In this document: positions 1 through 12,453 of the stretch, piece after piece
Position numbering within the stretch: the stretch's first letter is position 1
How the letters are laid out: each line of letters starts with the position of its first letter
From: Panaeolus papilionaceus
Taxonomy: Eukaryota > Basidiomycota > Agaricomycetes > Agaricales
DNA: 64,000 nt
Reading direction: 5' to 3'
Assembly: GCA_015501605.1 (NCBI GenBank)
Contig: JADNRZ010000014.1
Coordinates: forward strand, 310,001-374,000
The notes under the pieces: generated by a model
Seen by the model: only the letters and a program-made list of their open reading frames with translations
Databases searched by the model: none
What the model was told of the DNA's origin: nothing
Translations under genes and position numbers: made by a program

Positions 1-99
1 GAGGAGGAAGAGGAAGGGAAAGATGAATCAGATGAGTCCTCCAATATTTGCTTGAGATGGGTATTCGAGTTTCTTATCTACACAGCGCACCAAAGTTAG
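1..99 (+). CDS. Possible 3' tail of an upstream gene, partial
   Basis: The first 99 bases read open on the plus strand and end in TAG. The frame begins with an acidic run (EEEEEGKDESDESS), typical of a disordered C-terminus, and then becomes less acidic, so the true end could lie at an unseen splice site. If real, the gene ends about 20 bp from the stop of the convergent minus-strand gene. The fragment is too short to assign a function, and the call rests only on the open frame and its acidic composition. Confidence 0.3.
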   Translation, partial: EEEEEGKDESDESSNICLRWVFEFLIYTAHQS

Positions 100-119
100 C
101 CGAAAGTGACATGAGTCAT

Positions 120-1960
120 TCACGTTTGAACTCTGACCTTTGCAGTATCCATCATGGTCGGTCCATCCGTGATCGTCTCTGTAACGACATAGACATCAAG
201 CTGAGTGGGAGTCTTTAACATGAATAATTAGCATGACTTCGACGGGTGTCATAGCTGTATTTTCACCTTCTCTGGATCAGACTTGTTCAACAAGGATATC
301 TTCGACCTCTTTCGATATTTGCGAGGTATTGCGTTAATTGGCGATTTATCTTCGTCATTTACAAGAATTTGTCTTGAATTGAGACTTCATACGGGCCGTT
401 AGAATCAGGTCGGTCTGCATTAAAAAAATCATACTCACGAACAAAGGAATGTGTTTGCGTAGACTAAGATGTGATCAGCGTGCATGGTCAGAGGCATAAA
501 AAAAGGTATTTACGTCGGCTAATCAAGAAGCACAATGCAGTGTAGACCCATAACCTGGGAACAACAATATACTGGAAATTGTGTTGTTCAGTACACTCAC
601 AGTGCACGCCCGACTGTGCAAGACCTACCGTAATCAAGGATGCAATAGAAATCATACTGTACATTCATTTCAGCGACGTATAACTTGAGGGGTTAGCTAA
701 TAATTACCTAGTCATGAGACCCGAATTAATTGAAAAAAGAATCAGGTAGTTGATGATTTCGTCGTTCCTAAAGGAAGGTCAACGAGAAGAACATGGGACA
801 TAATAAAATACCACGAACCTCTTGAAACCGGTACGCTTCTTGTTCAAGAAAAATGAAAGAGAGAGGGCAATGGCAGTATCACAGACTGCAGCACTTCCAA
901 GACGCAAGATGCTTGGGACCTTGACGCTGGCAAATCTCGCGAAATCCTTGAGGAGCAAGAACTTGATTGCGGCAACTAATAAAATCGATCAGGCGATGAT
1001 GTCGAGGACAAGAGGACGATTTACCTTCTCCGCTTCCTATGGTGCAAGTAGCCCATGAAACCTTGCTTTTTGGGTGAGATACTTGGTAACTTACCAAAAT
1101 GAAGAACAGCAAGGGAGAACTGCGATATAAAAAAAAGCATGAGTAAACATGACCCGTGTAAGTCAGGGAATTGTCCACGCACTAAAATTATCGTTAGCCA
1201 ATAATTACGCCCGCTGACTGGAAAAGAGGTGAGAATGGTTTCCAAGATCGGTCGCCATATGTGTAGCAGGACGCACACTGGTAAACTCTGTATGTCAAAA
1301 AGCTACTCTCCTATGTTTAGCAAGAATAATTTATCGAATCAAAACGTGCTTACAGTTCTGATATTGCAGACATTATCATCTTGTCTAGTGTCAGTAAAAC
1401 GGTTTAATAGAGGGCTTTTAGTAGTAGTACCGATAAAGCCAGCTCCACATTTAAGCTCCTACATAAGGATGAGCACGGCCACATTTCACTGCCAGAAACC
1501 CGGTCTCTACCATATTGCCACAGCATGAACTCCATTTGTAACAAGGTAGTACCAAGAGGCGTGGCCCACAAAAAACATAGAGATGGTGTTCAGGATTCTG
1601 TAAAGCATTTAAATCTCTGTCCAAAGTGGGAATTACATCTCAACTTACAGCACGGCGAGAACCTAGAAAAAAAAGCGATGTTTATCCTAGACACCATGTG
1701 CATGAATGGACCTATACCTACCAAAGCTTTTACGACTGGCGGATCTTTACGAAAGCGCTGAAAGTACTTGTGTGTCTGAGTTAACATGATACCATAGAGT
1801 CTGTATGAATGGTTAGGAAATAGGCACGGAAGGAAAAATCCAGAGCGTCTGCGAATTACATAGATGAAAAGGTGATACCAAGAAGGACCATTCCAAGGGA
1901 AACCTCCTGAGTCCGAGTCCTATGCGTCTGAGGCATTGGAGTGGGTGTTGGTTGAGCCAT
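120..1960 (-). CDS. DUF6534-type multi-pass membrane protein
   Basis: This minus-strand gene is cut into many short exons, so no single open frame reveals it. The start reads MAQPTPTP, and the first junction gives VSLGMVLLGITFSSILYGIM followed by LTQTHKYFQRFRKDPPVVKA. The next exons give ILNTISMFFVGHASWYYLVT and WSLNVELALS, then SGRNYWLTIIL, then a segment ending LSLSFFLNKKRTGFKR, then NDEIINYLILFSINSGLMTR, and finally TQLDVYVVTETITDGPTM before TGA. The order of hydrophobic segments, the WSL-x-VE motif and the LNKKRTGFKR / D-E-I-I-N-x-L-I pair match the DUF6534 family, which is expanded in mushroom-forming fungi and has no known role. Several middle exon boundaries are uncertain, so a recent pseudogene cannot be excluded. 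Confidence 0.6.
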
Positions 1961-3223
1961 GTCCTGCCCAATCCACCACTTGATCGAAATCGAGGTCTAA
2001 AATCACGGAGAGGAAGGAACGCGGAGGGAAGGGGGGTGTCAAAAGGGAGAAAGCTGTCTTTTTATTCGAAAATTTCTAACACAAAAAGGCAAGGGTTCCC
2101 AAAATGTTGTGGGCAAGTGGGGCTTCACCTGCGAAGATATTTGCGAACTTGGAATCAAAGCTCGAGGTGTGAGAACGGTCGACGACATTAATCAGAACTT
2201 GAACACGAAAATAGCGTTCATATGAACAAGACTGACTCATGGGGCGCTTTTCGACAAGGCTGGAAAAACACGTAATGGGGGCATGACCGTCGAAATACTG
2301 CTGCATGGAAGCGTCTGTAGCACAGTGGTTTTTCAAGAACGAGAACTGGTGCGTGAAGGCCACCGTCATAGAAGAACAAACTTCATCTGAATGAGAAGAG
2401 AAGGTGTCTTCATTCTCCACATTACGAGAAAGCCTATTTTCAACCGGCTCAAATCGCTCCCGATGTGCACTGTGTGAGATATGAGGCTGATCGCAGCACT
2501 GACTGGCACAACGGCGTCGCCGTTAGGAGCTAGCCAGTATTTTTAACAAGCCATGATACTGCCGAGGCAAGCAAGCTTTCTGGCAGATAACAAGTAGATT
2601 TCAAGTTGGGTTTGTTGCCTAGACCCTCTGCCAGTTACATATCGTATATTTGCGAGTGACATGAATGTTGGGAGTTAGAACCGGGGTTCAACAAAGATAG
2701 AATCCAGCTCCTATCAGACAATATAGATCACAAAAGATGAAAGAAAGCCATTAAACCCCTTCACAGAGTTTGAGGACAGCAACGATCTCAAAGTCTGCGT
2801 GGTTGTATGCTTGATGCAGGATTAGGCGGCCAACCTGGTGGAAGTAATGAGATTGCTGACAAACCCAACCAGCCAAACACTGGTCCATAAATCAAAACTC
2901 TTTCTTCGACCCTCACCATCCTGGTCAGAGATGGCGACACGACCCTTTTTTATGCATTAGGCCTACACACATTTTAATGCGTAGACTTGACGGATTTTAA
3001 GTAAAAAGTTAAAGGTCTGATTTCCTCAAGGGTTTATCTCCAGAACCACTATTACTGAATGACAAGAAGTGCCGATTTTATCAGCCTGAGACTGCCACAT
3101 GACCTCATAAGCTCGCGTAGCCAGCTCGGGCACGTTAAACGTCAATTGAACCGGTTGACATCCTCTGGAGTGATCTTCTTGTAACCAATCCACCATCAAT
3201 CTACCCATATTTCATTGCTGCCA
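1961..3223. other. Intergenic, divergent promoters
   Basis: This lies between the start of the minus-strand DUF6534-type gene and the start of the acyl-CoA synthetase. Open frames here (for example 2076-2420 minus and 3026-3208 minus) show no recognisable domain or convincing splice continuation. I see no repeat. Confidence 0.5.
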
Positions 3224-5947
3224 ATGTGGAAGAGGCCAACAGGACTGAAGTCTGCGTTTACCCGTTCTTCCAGAGTCGCCACGTTTAAAAGATCCTTGAC
3301 AAAATCGTCGGTTCAAGGGCCCCTGGAACCACCACTTTCATACAAGACTTTACCGCAGTATTTCACAGAAGATGTATTGTCTAAACACAGCTCAAGGCCT
3401 GCACTAATATGTCGCAACGAAGACCCACGGGCTCATGGAGGCCCATTGTCAGCGAATCTGGGGGTTTCAACTCACCTTGCTTGGGATTATGAAGAATTTG
3501 ATAGGCACATCATGGCACTTGCTAGAGGCCTTCTTGGTATGGGCGTCCAGAAGGGAGACCGTGTGGGTGTCATTATGGGAAATAACAGGTATGTCAATCC
3601 GTGTCCATCGTGAATCATGCTCACATTGTACTGTACAGTGCCTACGCAATGCTTCAATGGGCATGCGCTAGTATCGGTGCAATTCTAGTTACCATTAATC
3701 CGGCTTATCGGCTCGTTGAATTGGTGAGGACCTTTGAGCCGCCACGTCCATTGGTTATTATTTACCGGCTTAATTTCGTCACAGGTCTCAACTCTCAAAC
3801 TCTCTGGAGTCAAGCACCTCTTCGTCGTGCCTAGCATTCGAAGCTCTCAGTATGTGCGAATGCTTTCGCAGGCATTCGTCGAAATTCGCAGTCAATCTCC
3901 GGGAAACCTTCAGGTAGAAGACCTTCCAGAATGGCGAAACCTCGTGGTAGTGGATAATAGAGAAGAAGCCAGACGCGATCTGGAAAAGCTTCACATCAAG
4001 GGCATGGTGGACTGGAGAGAAATTTTAATCTGGAGAAACAATGGGAAAGAGGCAGCCGAGCAGAAACAAATCGGTGCTGGCCTGGAGAGAGACGAAGTCA
4101 TTAATCTGCAGTTTACCAGTGGTACGACCGGGCTACCAAAGGCTGTTTCTGTGGGTCAATTCGTCTTCATTCCGAGTCATCTTAGGTATCTAAACCTAAT
4201 CTTGCATAGCTGACCCATCACAATCTGCTAAACAACGGAATTTCCATATCTCGCTGCATGAGATTGACAGAGAAGGATATTCTTTGTGAGTCGGTTATAT
4301 GCTTGCCATTGACATAAATGCTAAATTAAACGTACGACAGGCAATGTGCCTCCTCTGTTTCACTGTTTTGATGAGTTTCCCATTCTTTTCATGCTGCGGT
4401 TTGTCTGTCCTTACCTCGGGTTATACGCCTCGTCCTAGGAAATCTGGCTGCTTGGTCTCAAGGAGCCTGCATTGTTTACCCAACAGAAATATTCAACCCT
4501 GTCGCAATTGTCGACGCGGTGCAAGAGGAGAAGTGCACAGCTCTCCATGGTGTTCCTACTCACTTCTTAGGCGTACTCGCAGAGGTTGAGCAGAGGCAAA
4601 AACAAGGGATACCTGTGGACATGGGTTCCTTGAGGTATATTTCAAAAACATGACATGTCATCCCAACAGGTGCACTAAACGCATATCACACAGAACTGGC
4701 ATTGCCGCAGGATCACCCATCCCAATCGATCTCATGAAGCGGCTAATCTCTGATATGAATCTCACTGAACTGACGAACGCTTACGGAATGAGTTGGGTCG
4801 CCCTTCCATTGAGTTTTGGGTGTTTACGATTAACCTTGACTTATTTTTGTCTGCAGCGGAGACAAGCCCAGTATCCTTCCAGACAACCCCTGCCGATCCC
4901 ATCCTCAAGCGAGTGGAGACTGTAGGCAAAGTCCAGCCACACGTCAAAGCTAAAATCGTGGATCCTGAAGGAAACGTTGTCGATGTCAACAAACCAGGAG
5001 AGATCTGGGTTGCAGGCTATCTTCTCCAGAAAGGGTACGATGCACATCTTGTGTAGTCAATTTACCTTTGCTCACGTTATGATACCCGAAGATACTGGGC
5101 CGCACAGGAACAGACTGACTTGGTCATGGAGAAGGACGAACATGGGACTCTTTGGATGCACACGGGCGATGAAGGCATCATGGATGACGAGGGATACCTT
5201 CGGAGTACGTTTACTTACTATCTGTCTCGTCAAATCAACAACCTCTCAATGGTCATTTTACATCGTCATTCACCACGTCTGGTATGTAATACGCCTTTTA
5301 TTCCGCCGGTTTGACGCGTGCTCTTGAAAATCGCAGTTGTCGGCAGGATCAAAGTATGCCCTACTCCACTGACAGCAGTTAATTATCGTTGATCTATTTT
5401 AAACTTCAGGATATAATCATTCGTGGTGGCGAGGTATTCTCCTGCACGCGTTACAAACGTCATGCTATAAATATTAATATTAACCTCCTTTCACAGAATC
5501 TCTTTCCAGTTCAGATTGAGAATGCGATAACATTGCACCCGGCGGTAAGAGAAGCAGCTGCGGTTGCTGTGCCGGATAAAAAGTACGGAGAAGTTGTAGG
5601 AGCATGGATCGTCAGAGAATCGACTACTACGAATTGTCCACCCATCAGTCGCGAGCAACTTCGGGAATTGGTGTCGAGAAACATGAATCCACAGGTATAT
5701 TCTGGTTCTTTCATAATATTCTTTTTTTACGCGGTGCTTCATCGTCTTCCTTCCTTCTCGAAACTTGTTATTACTTACTGATGGGCTTTTCCCGTCGTTA
5801 TAGAACGCACCTGCTTGGGTTTGGTTCATTGGAGAAGATGGAAATCCGGAGGAACTACCCAAAACTGCAAGCGGGAAAGTTATGAAGCACGTCTTGAGGA
5901 GTTGGAGTAAGGACTTGGCAGAGAAGGGTATTGGCCGTGTGCAATAA
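3224..5947 (+). CDS. Acyl-CoA synthetase (ACSF2-like AMP-binding enzyme)
   Basis: This is an ANL-superfamily ligase that would activate a fatty acid or related carboxylate with ATP and CoA. The P-loop-like motif FTSGTTGLPKAV lies near 4110-4145. The spliced core then gives NAYGMTETSPVSF (A5 motif), LWMHTGDEGIMDDEGYLR, IVGRIKDIIIRGGE and the C-terminal PKTASGKVMKHVLR, which carries the lysine needed for adenylation. About nine introns interrupt the frame. The start at 3224 gives an N-terminus rich in Arg, Ser and Lys without acidic residues (MWKRPTGLKSAFTRSSR), which would suit mitochondrial import and agrees with ACSF2 relatives. The product ends GIGRVQ and shows no peroxisomal SKL. Substrate length cannot be read from the sequence. 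Confidence 0.9.
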
Positions 5948-6323
5948 TACTTTGCCGATCCTCGATTATTTTTCTTGGGCTTTTCAACGTGAGGACGGGT
6001 TGGTTTAATTCTATGTGTAATTCTCAACCATACAATCTCGAATTCATCCATTCCTCCTCCTGGTGACCATGCGAGTTTTTGTCACTCTTGTATACCTAAG
6101 GTGTCTAGACAAAGCTCAGACGTCTAGCTTTTTATTCTAGACGCTAAACCTGAAATGTTATAGACAGTCTAGAATCAAAGACTTGAAATTTTTGTGGAGG
6201 ACATGTGATCGTGACACTGCCTTTTTCAGTGAGAATTGCCTGAAAAGTCGTGAGAGGTTTAGACAGTTGCAAAGTAATTTATTTCAACTTTACAACAGAC
6301 GTCCATCCTCTTGTTCCCCTGTC
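5948..6323. promoter_or_regulatory. Intergenic with clustered TCTAGA-type motifs
   Basis: This is the 376-bp gap between the synthetase stop and the hydroxylase start. Four related words (GTCTAGAC at 6103, CGTCTAGC at 6121, TTCTAGAC at 6135, GTCTAGAA at 6167) lie within 72 bp. Nothing else stands out. Confidence 0.35.
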
Positions 6324-7900
6324 ATGTCCAAACGAGTTCGAATCTATACCGCAGAGGACGTTGCCACCCATACGAAAACTTCAAGTTGTTGGGTATCTCG
6401 AGGCACAAAAGTCTATGATGTCTCGTCATTTCTGTCAGACCACCCTGGTGGTGACGACCTAATACTTCAATACGCCGGTAAAGATATTGACAAGGTTATG
6501 CACGACAAGGACGAACATGATCATTCGGACTCGGCATATGCCATGTTGGAAGAATACCTTATTGGCAGACTTGGGACCGGAGAATCTGTGGTTCGAGATG
6601 GTTCGTATTTTTTGATGTCTAGTCATATGAACGTCTCTGTAACTTTCCAAAACGTTTATGTGCAGATTGGGAAGCCACGGACGATTTCCATCCTGATGCG
6701 ACGGATTCCGCTAAGGATTTCGAAAAAAATGAATTCCTTGACCTTCGCAAACCCCTGATAAGACAGGTATGGGAAGCAAACTTCAGGTGCGTTTCATCCA
6801 CCTCTTTCGCGCCGTTCAGTCGTTCACATTCGGTCCCTTTTATTTGCCTCGCCACCACCAATACACATGTAGTAAATCCTACTACCTCAAGCAGGTTCAT
6901 CAACCCCGTCACTTGAAAGAGTCTGCTCGGCTATTTGGTCCAAGTTATCTCGAAGTACGTCCATCACCGCGTTTTGCCACGCCATTGGGGTGGCGTTCGG
7001 TCCTTCACTGACTCATCGATTTTTTTTGACGTACTTTTTCTACAGATGTTCACGAGGACCGAGTGGTATGTAGTGCCCGTGTTTTGGCTACCAATAGCCC
7101 TGTACTTGGGCCTACGTTCAGCCTTCCAGTTTACTGGACCATTACCCAACTTCCTGGACAATCCTGCCCTACCCCTCTCTCACTTTTCCTCCATACCCGC
7201 GGCTTCATTCATCAAAACCGGTACTTGCTTCCTCCTCGGTAACATTATATGGACGTTTTTGGAATATCTTCTCCATCGCTTCCTTTTCCATATCGATGAG
7301 GTGTTGCCAGATCATCCTGTCTTCATTCTGCTACACTTTTTGATGCATGGAATCCATCATTATCTTCCCATGGACCGGTAAGCCTTCTTTCTTTCAATTG
7401 TCGTTTATTGTTTCCTTGGATTTCAAGGCTAATGTTGCTCTAGATTGAGGCTAGTGATGCCGCCCTTGCTTTTCACGGTATTGCAATTCCCATTCACGCA
7501 ACTCGGATACGCTATTTTCCCTGTATCGATCGCTAATGGAATTATCTCTGGTGCATTTTTCATGTGTAAGCTTTTATTCTTGCTTGTATGATCCTTTCTA
7601 ACGGTGGGTGTTTAGATGTTGGCTATGACTGCATGCATTATGCGTAAGGCTCTTCGTCATATGTTCCATCATTTCCCTTTTTAACCTGACCCTTTTTAGA
7701 TTGCATCACTCGAGACTTCCCCAGTACATGAGGGAGATGAAGAAGTATCATTTGGCACACCACTACAAAAATTTCGAACTTGGGTATGGAGTCACAAGTA
7801 AGTACCGGCAGTATATGGGTCCCAGTATATTAAGGCCTTATTGACACTTGATGTAGGCAAGTTCTGGGATGTTGTCTTTAACACCATACTCCCCGTCTAA
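6324..7900 (+). CDS. SCS7: Fatty acid 2-hydroxylase (SCS7/FA2H family)
   Basis: This ER-membrane enzyme would hydroxylate the C2 position of the very-long-chain fatty acid in ceramides. The N-terminus is a cytochrome b5 domain with the haem motif SFLSDHPGGDD; a second His is expected in DKDEHDHSDSAYAMLEEYLIG. After a linker there are membrane segments and the di-iron histidine boxes HRFLFH, HFLMHGIHHYLPMDR, HYALHHSRLP and HLAHHYKNFELGYG, in the order typical of the family. The end, KFWDVVFNTILPV followed by TAA at 7898-7900, matches the conserved FA2H C-terminus. The start is the ATG at 6324 (MSKRVRIYTAEDVATHT), where the b5 fold begins; an in-frame extension upstream lacks conservation. About seven introns are needed. 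Confidence 0.93.
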
Positions 7901-8388
7901 TTCACGACTATCACGTATTAACGGACTTATGTTATTTTTATATTTGGATTCTTGGGACACCACCCACACGAACCCCCCAAACTTCGGAGTTGGATATATA
8001 CTAAACTTATAATTTTGACCGGTGACCGACGAGGCTGTTCTCTAGACGTACATACTTATAACACACTTTAATGGTTCCATCTGTTGTGAAATTTGAGTCT
8101 GTAGGATATTTATAAAGCTCGTGAACATTAGAGTTGTTCCAGCGAGCTCAACAACAATGGTAAACAATATGTGCTTAGCGAAAGCTGTTACAGGTTTCAA
8201 CGACTACAGCGTTAATCTTGGCAAATGCCACCTTATCAAGAAACATTCCTATAACCATTCATCACCCTCATTTCATAGATCTGCATACAGCGGCTGATCC
8301 GCTGGCCTGAAGATTACCTGACCATCCACATCTTGTCCCGAAACTGACCGTATCTCTGTTGAACTGGAACTGACAGGAGTGCTACGCA
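7901..8388. other. Intergenic
   Basis: This 488-bp interval lies between the hydroxylase stop and the SEC5 start. It presumably holds the 3' UTR and the SEC5 promoter. I see no gene, repeat or structured RNA. Confidence 0.5.
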
Positions 8389-11300
8389 ATGCCTAAGCTC
8401 AACCTCGAAGTAGACGAAGCCGCGATCCTCAATGCTTATAGAATCGGAACACTGGGACCGACGTAGGTTTAATCAATGACAGGTGACGTCTAGAGTTTAA
8501 TATTTAGCATATTAGCAAGTGGGAAGAAGTCGATCACGATCTCGAGGATTCATTAGCTGGTGCCTTACTCAGTCCAACAACTGGCGCGGATGCTGAGGGG
8601 GACACATTGGGACTTGGAAATGCAGTCAAGTATAGTGCTTTCATGCCCAGGAGTAGCAGTATACTCATGCACCAATCTTCCCATGGCAGTACGAAGGAAA
8701 TGGATATGGAACTCAGTATGCGTCAATGAATCTCCCATCTAGCTTTCGTTGTTCGCTCACCGCAGCGGGCACACAGAGGCTGCCTGTCTCATCACTTCCA
8801 AGTCATTTGATCCCAAGATTTTTCTTTCAGCCGTACATCCCAACGCAACTTATCAGGACCTCGCCCATGGGATCGCACACCTGCAAAACTCTATTGAAGC
8901 GCGTTCGGAAGCTTTACGCATTCTTGTAGAAGACAACTTTGATCGGTTTGTCGCGGTAAAGTCCTCCACCGACGGTAAGCATTTCATTCTTGCCCCATTT
9001 CTACTCTATCTCTTCGATACGGAGCTTCTTCCAATTGAAATGGTTGTTTGTGGGTTTCGAAACTCAATCCTCTATTCGCTTATGGCGTAATTATAGCTCT
9101 TTACTCTGAGATGCAGGAGGGAATCCTGGCTCCTGAGACAGAGTCGGCATCCCGTCCTTTACGCGATCACCTCAAGAGTGAGTGACAAACTAGCCTATTT
9201 CTTTCAAGTACCTTCACAATCACGGTTTTCTCAAACCATTCTTTAATTTAGACGGCGTTCAGAAAGCGAATCAAGTATTTCTGCCAGTCCTTGAGAACGC
9301 CTCCAAGGCACAAAAGCTCCGTACTACTCTCGGTGTTTTTGAGAGATCCAGGTTCTTCTTTAACCTTCCCAGCTTCATCATGGAATCTATTGAAGCGGTA
9401 AGATACGCTTTGTACCCCTTTATTCTGCGACCTACTTCCAGATGTGCTAATTTTGAGTGTGTCCGTTCTGCAGGGGCGCTATGAGGTGGCACTTCGTGAT
9501 TACAAGAAGGGAAAGTATCTCTTGGAAAACCGCCCCGGGCAGTTGCTGCCCATTGGTGCGACTAAAGATGCAGTGGAGTCAAAGAATGCCGAGAAGCAGC
9601 AACGGCGAGTCCTCAATAAAGTTTGGAGCACTGTTGAGAGAGCCATGGGAGAGATGAGAAATGTTTTGATTTCACAGCTACAAGATTCAAGTCGGACCGT
9701 GGAAGAACAGGAGAAAACCTTGGAGTATGTGTTAAATGTCCATCTGCTTGTCTCTTGGCTAATCGCCCTTAACAAAAATTACTTTTTATTTTTTTTGGTT
9801 GGCGCAATAAACAGGGTGCTTTTAGAACTTCAGTCCACGGAGGAGCCAATTTGGATCTATTTCGATACTCATCACAAGCACATTCTTGAGACGATGGACA
9901 AATGCTACCGATCTGGAAAAAATGCCATCGAGGGTAAGTCTCAAAATACCCTCTGGCTAAATTTACGTTGGACATATCGGTTAACATTAAGCACAGCATG
10001 TCTACGTGAGGGACATACTGACTCCGGTTCCGACACTTTGGCTGCTACTTTACATGCGCAGCTTCAGGAGGCCATTGCTAATTTCGAGGCAAAAAAAGCA
10101 GATACAGTTTTAGGTCAGTGAGATGAGATGTCCTTGGCTGACTAGTCTGGCTGAAGTTATTTCGTCGTCCAGCTAAATCTACAGCGGAACCAGTATGGCA
10201 AGCCATTCACGCAATGATCAAGTCTCTTTTGGAAACCGTACTCTCGTCACTGCCAAACTTTTGGAAAATATCGAAGAACTTTATGGAAGGGAAATTCAAA
10301 AAGGTTGGGTATTTCTAGCCAGCGGCACAAAAACCCTGCTGATGGTGGTTTGCGCGATAGATCTCCAATTCGAGTTCAATTTCACGCCGAAGTCCATCCC
10401 AATGTCAAACGATGGCACTTGACATTATCAAACTGTTCATTTCCTGTATATCAGAGGCGTTTAATCTGTCGGATGTGGCCGTATCGGCACCAAATCCTTC
10501 GCAGCAAACATTGCCTCCCCTCATCCCGCGCAATTCCCACTCTTTCTCGACCGGCCACTATCTACTCGTAATCTTCAATGATATACAAGACGCCGTTAAT
10601 GAAATAAATACTCTCAATATAGGACAAGACACGGGTACAAAAAACTTCATGGAAAGTCTCAAATGGGGGTTCGAGGACATTTTTATTCGTTCCTGGCTTA
10701 CAGGTATTCAATCATTACTCATACCTCCCAATACGCTCTCACACCCCTGCTACAGATGCGAGCAACTTTTATTGCATCGAGGCTTGGGTTACAGATAGTA
10801 CAACTGAACGTTGCACTACACATTACATCAATCAGATTGAGAGGTATCAGAAGCACATGTCCATTATCGCTTTTAAATTGGCCGGCGGAGCGGACCCCTC
10901 GACCTCCTTGGTGAAATCTTTGGGAGCGAATGTTATTACCCCGCCATTCGTCGCAAAAATCACCAAGGCATTTTTGGATGCCATATATGCATTTCTAGAT
11001 GGGCTTGTCCTGTTGGCATCCGACCAATCCCCAATTGCACTTGGAAAGCGATTCGACACTACCAACACTATCTTTGGTAGTATGGACCATCTCGATCTCC
11101 TTGATCTCAAGGATGATGTACGTATGATGAATGTTCATTCCTGTGATACTGATCTCATGTTTCTCGACCTGCAGGACACTCGATTACTACTGGTTATTTC
11201 TAATCTAAATCATCTACACAAGGCCGTCATCCCTAATATGCTCTCACAACTGGAAAATGCCTTCGGTGTTTCTATGAGCGATGACAGAAAGGTAAAATAG

Positions 11301-12120
11301 TCCCGATCATGGGGCTGTAGACCGTCGACCCTAATCATGGACATCTATCTTTGCTTCTGAGCAGACCTTGATGACTGTTGTTGCTGAATTGGATACAACC
11401 TTGTTTGAAGGCTACGTGAAGCCAAAGAGCAACGCTCTAACATCGCTCATTCGGAATGGCATCTTGGACCCTCAGATGGATTGGTTTGATACTCCACAAC
11501 CAACAGGTGAGCCTCCCCACTGTCCCAGCTTTACTCCTGTGAATGGTTCAGTGATCTGTGCATCACTTGCTTCTTTTAGAAATTCGGTCCTGCATGTACG
11601 AGACTTTGATGGCCCTTGTCGTGGTCCATGCCCAAGTCTGTAGCGTAGCGGAATCCCTCCTGGACCGAACGTTAAACATCTTAGTGGAGGATCTCGCTGG
11701 TGAGGCTCTCCGATGCATCCGACAGGTTAAACGTTTCGGGATGGGTGGGATGCTAAGGGTAGGTGGTTTTTTTGCCCACTTCACACTGCATCAGTAGTTC
11801 TTATGAACAATGTTCAGGCGACCCTCGAGATAGAATTCATGCACCAAACCCTGGGTCGATATGTGACGACAACAGCGGCGAATACACTTTCCGATCTATA
11901 TAACAAGATCTCTCAGGCATATACACGGCGACCAGGTGATGAAAACCTGCAGGCAAAGTTAGACGGCGTTAAGAAAATCCTGGCAGATACACGACGGGCC
12001 ACGGGGATTGAATTCCTCTGCTTTAGGCAGACAAAAGTGACCTCAAATAGTCGGAGCCACCCCTCAGCGGCCCGAATCCGAGATAAAGAGGTTGTCCCCT
12101 CCGCGCAGCAAAAGACGTAA
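8389..12120 (+). CDS. SEC5: Exocyst complex subunit SEC5
   Basis: SEC5 (EXOC2) is a rod-like subunit of the octameric exocyst, which tethers secretory vesicles to the plasma membrane at sites of polarised growth such as the hyphal tip. The start [20 protein letters not shown] joins across the first intron to [13 protein letters not shown] strongly conserved block follows: [20 protein letters not shown], then [20 protein letters not shown]. Further exons give the helical region around 9444-9730 ([20 protein letters not shown]) and the C-terminal [16 protein letters not shown] with [14 protein letters not shown]. About a dozen introns are present. The last few residues are uncertain: a neighbouring frame at 12092 reads [13 protein letters not shown], so a final splice could extend the protein past 12120. 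Confidence 0.88.
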
Positions 12121-12453
12121 GCAAGCCGCCAAATCCTCAAGTCATCTAATCCAGCCAAATCTCCTACCTGGAATTTATATCTATTATTCGGATACCCATA
12201 CTTGTGAGGCTGGTAAAAGTCCTCGATATATTTGCTTTATGTCCGCCGATGTTGTTTTACATAATGTGCTCTCTTGTATTGCTTACAATACGATTATTTG
12301 TTGTATTTAACACACATATATATGTACTGATGGACTAGATAAAATGTCACAAATCCATGTCTAGAGATTGAGGGCAGAAAAGCGATGGGAGCGTGCGACA
12401 TTACGCAGGTTGAATATCGGGTGTTTCAGTCTATGAAATTCCCTGCTTAAGAG

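Noticed and set aside
2076..2420. 114-codon minus frame as a gene upstream of the DUF6534-type gene
   Set aside because: No family motif, no splice partners, and composition like random sequence.
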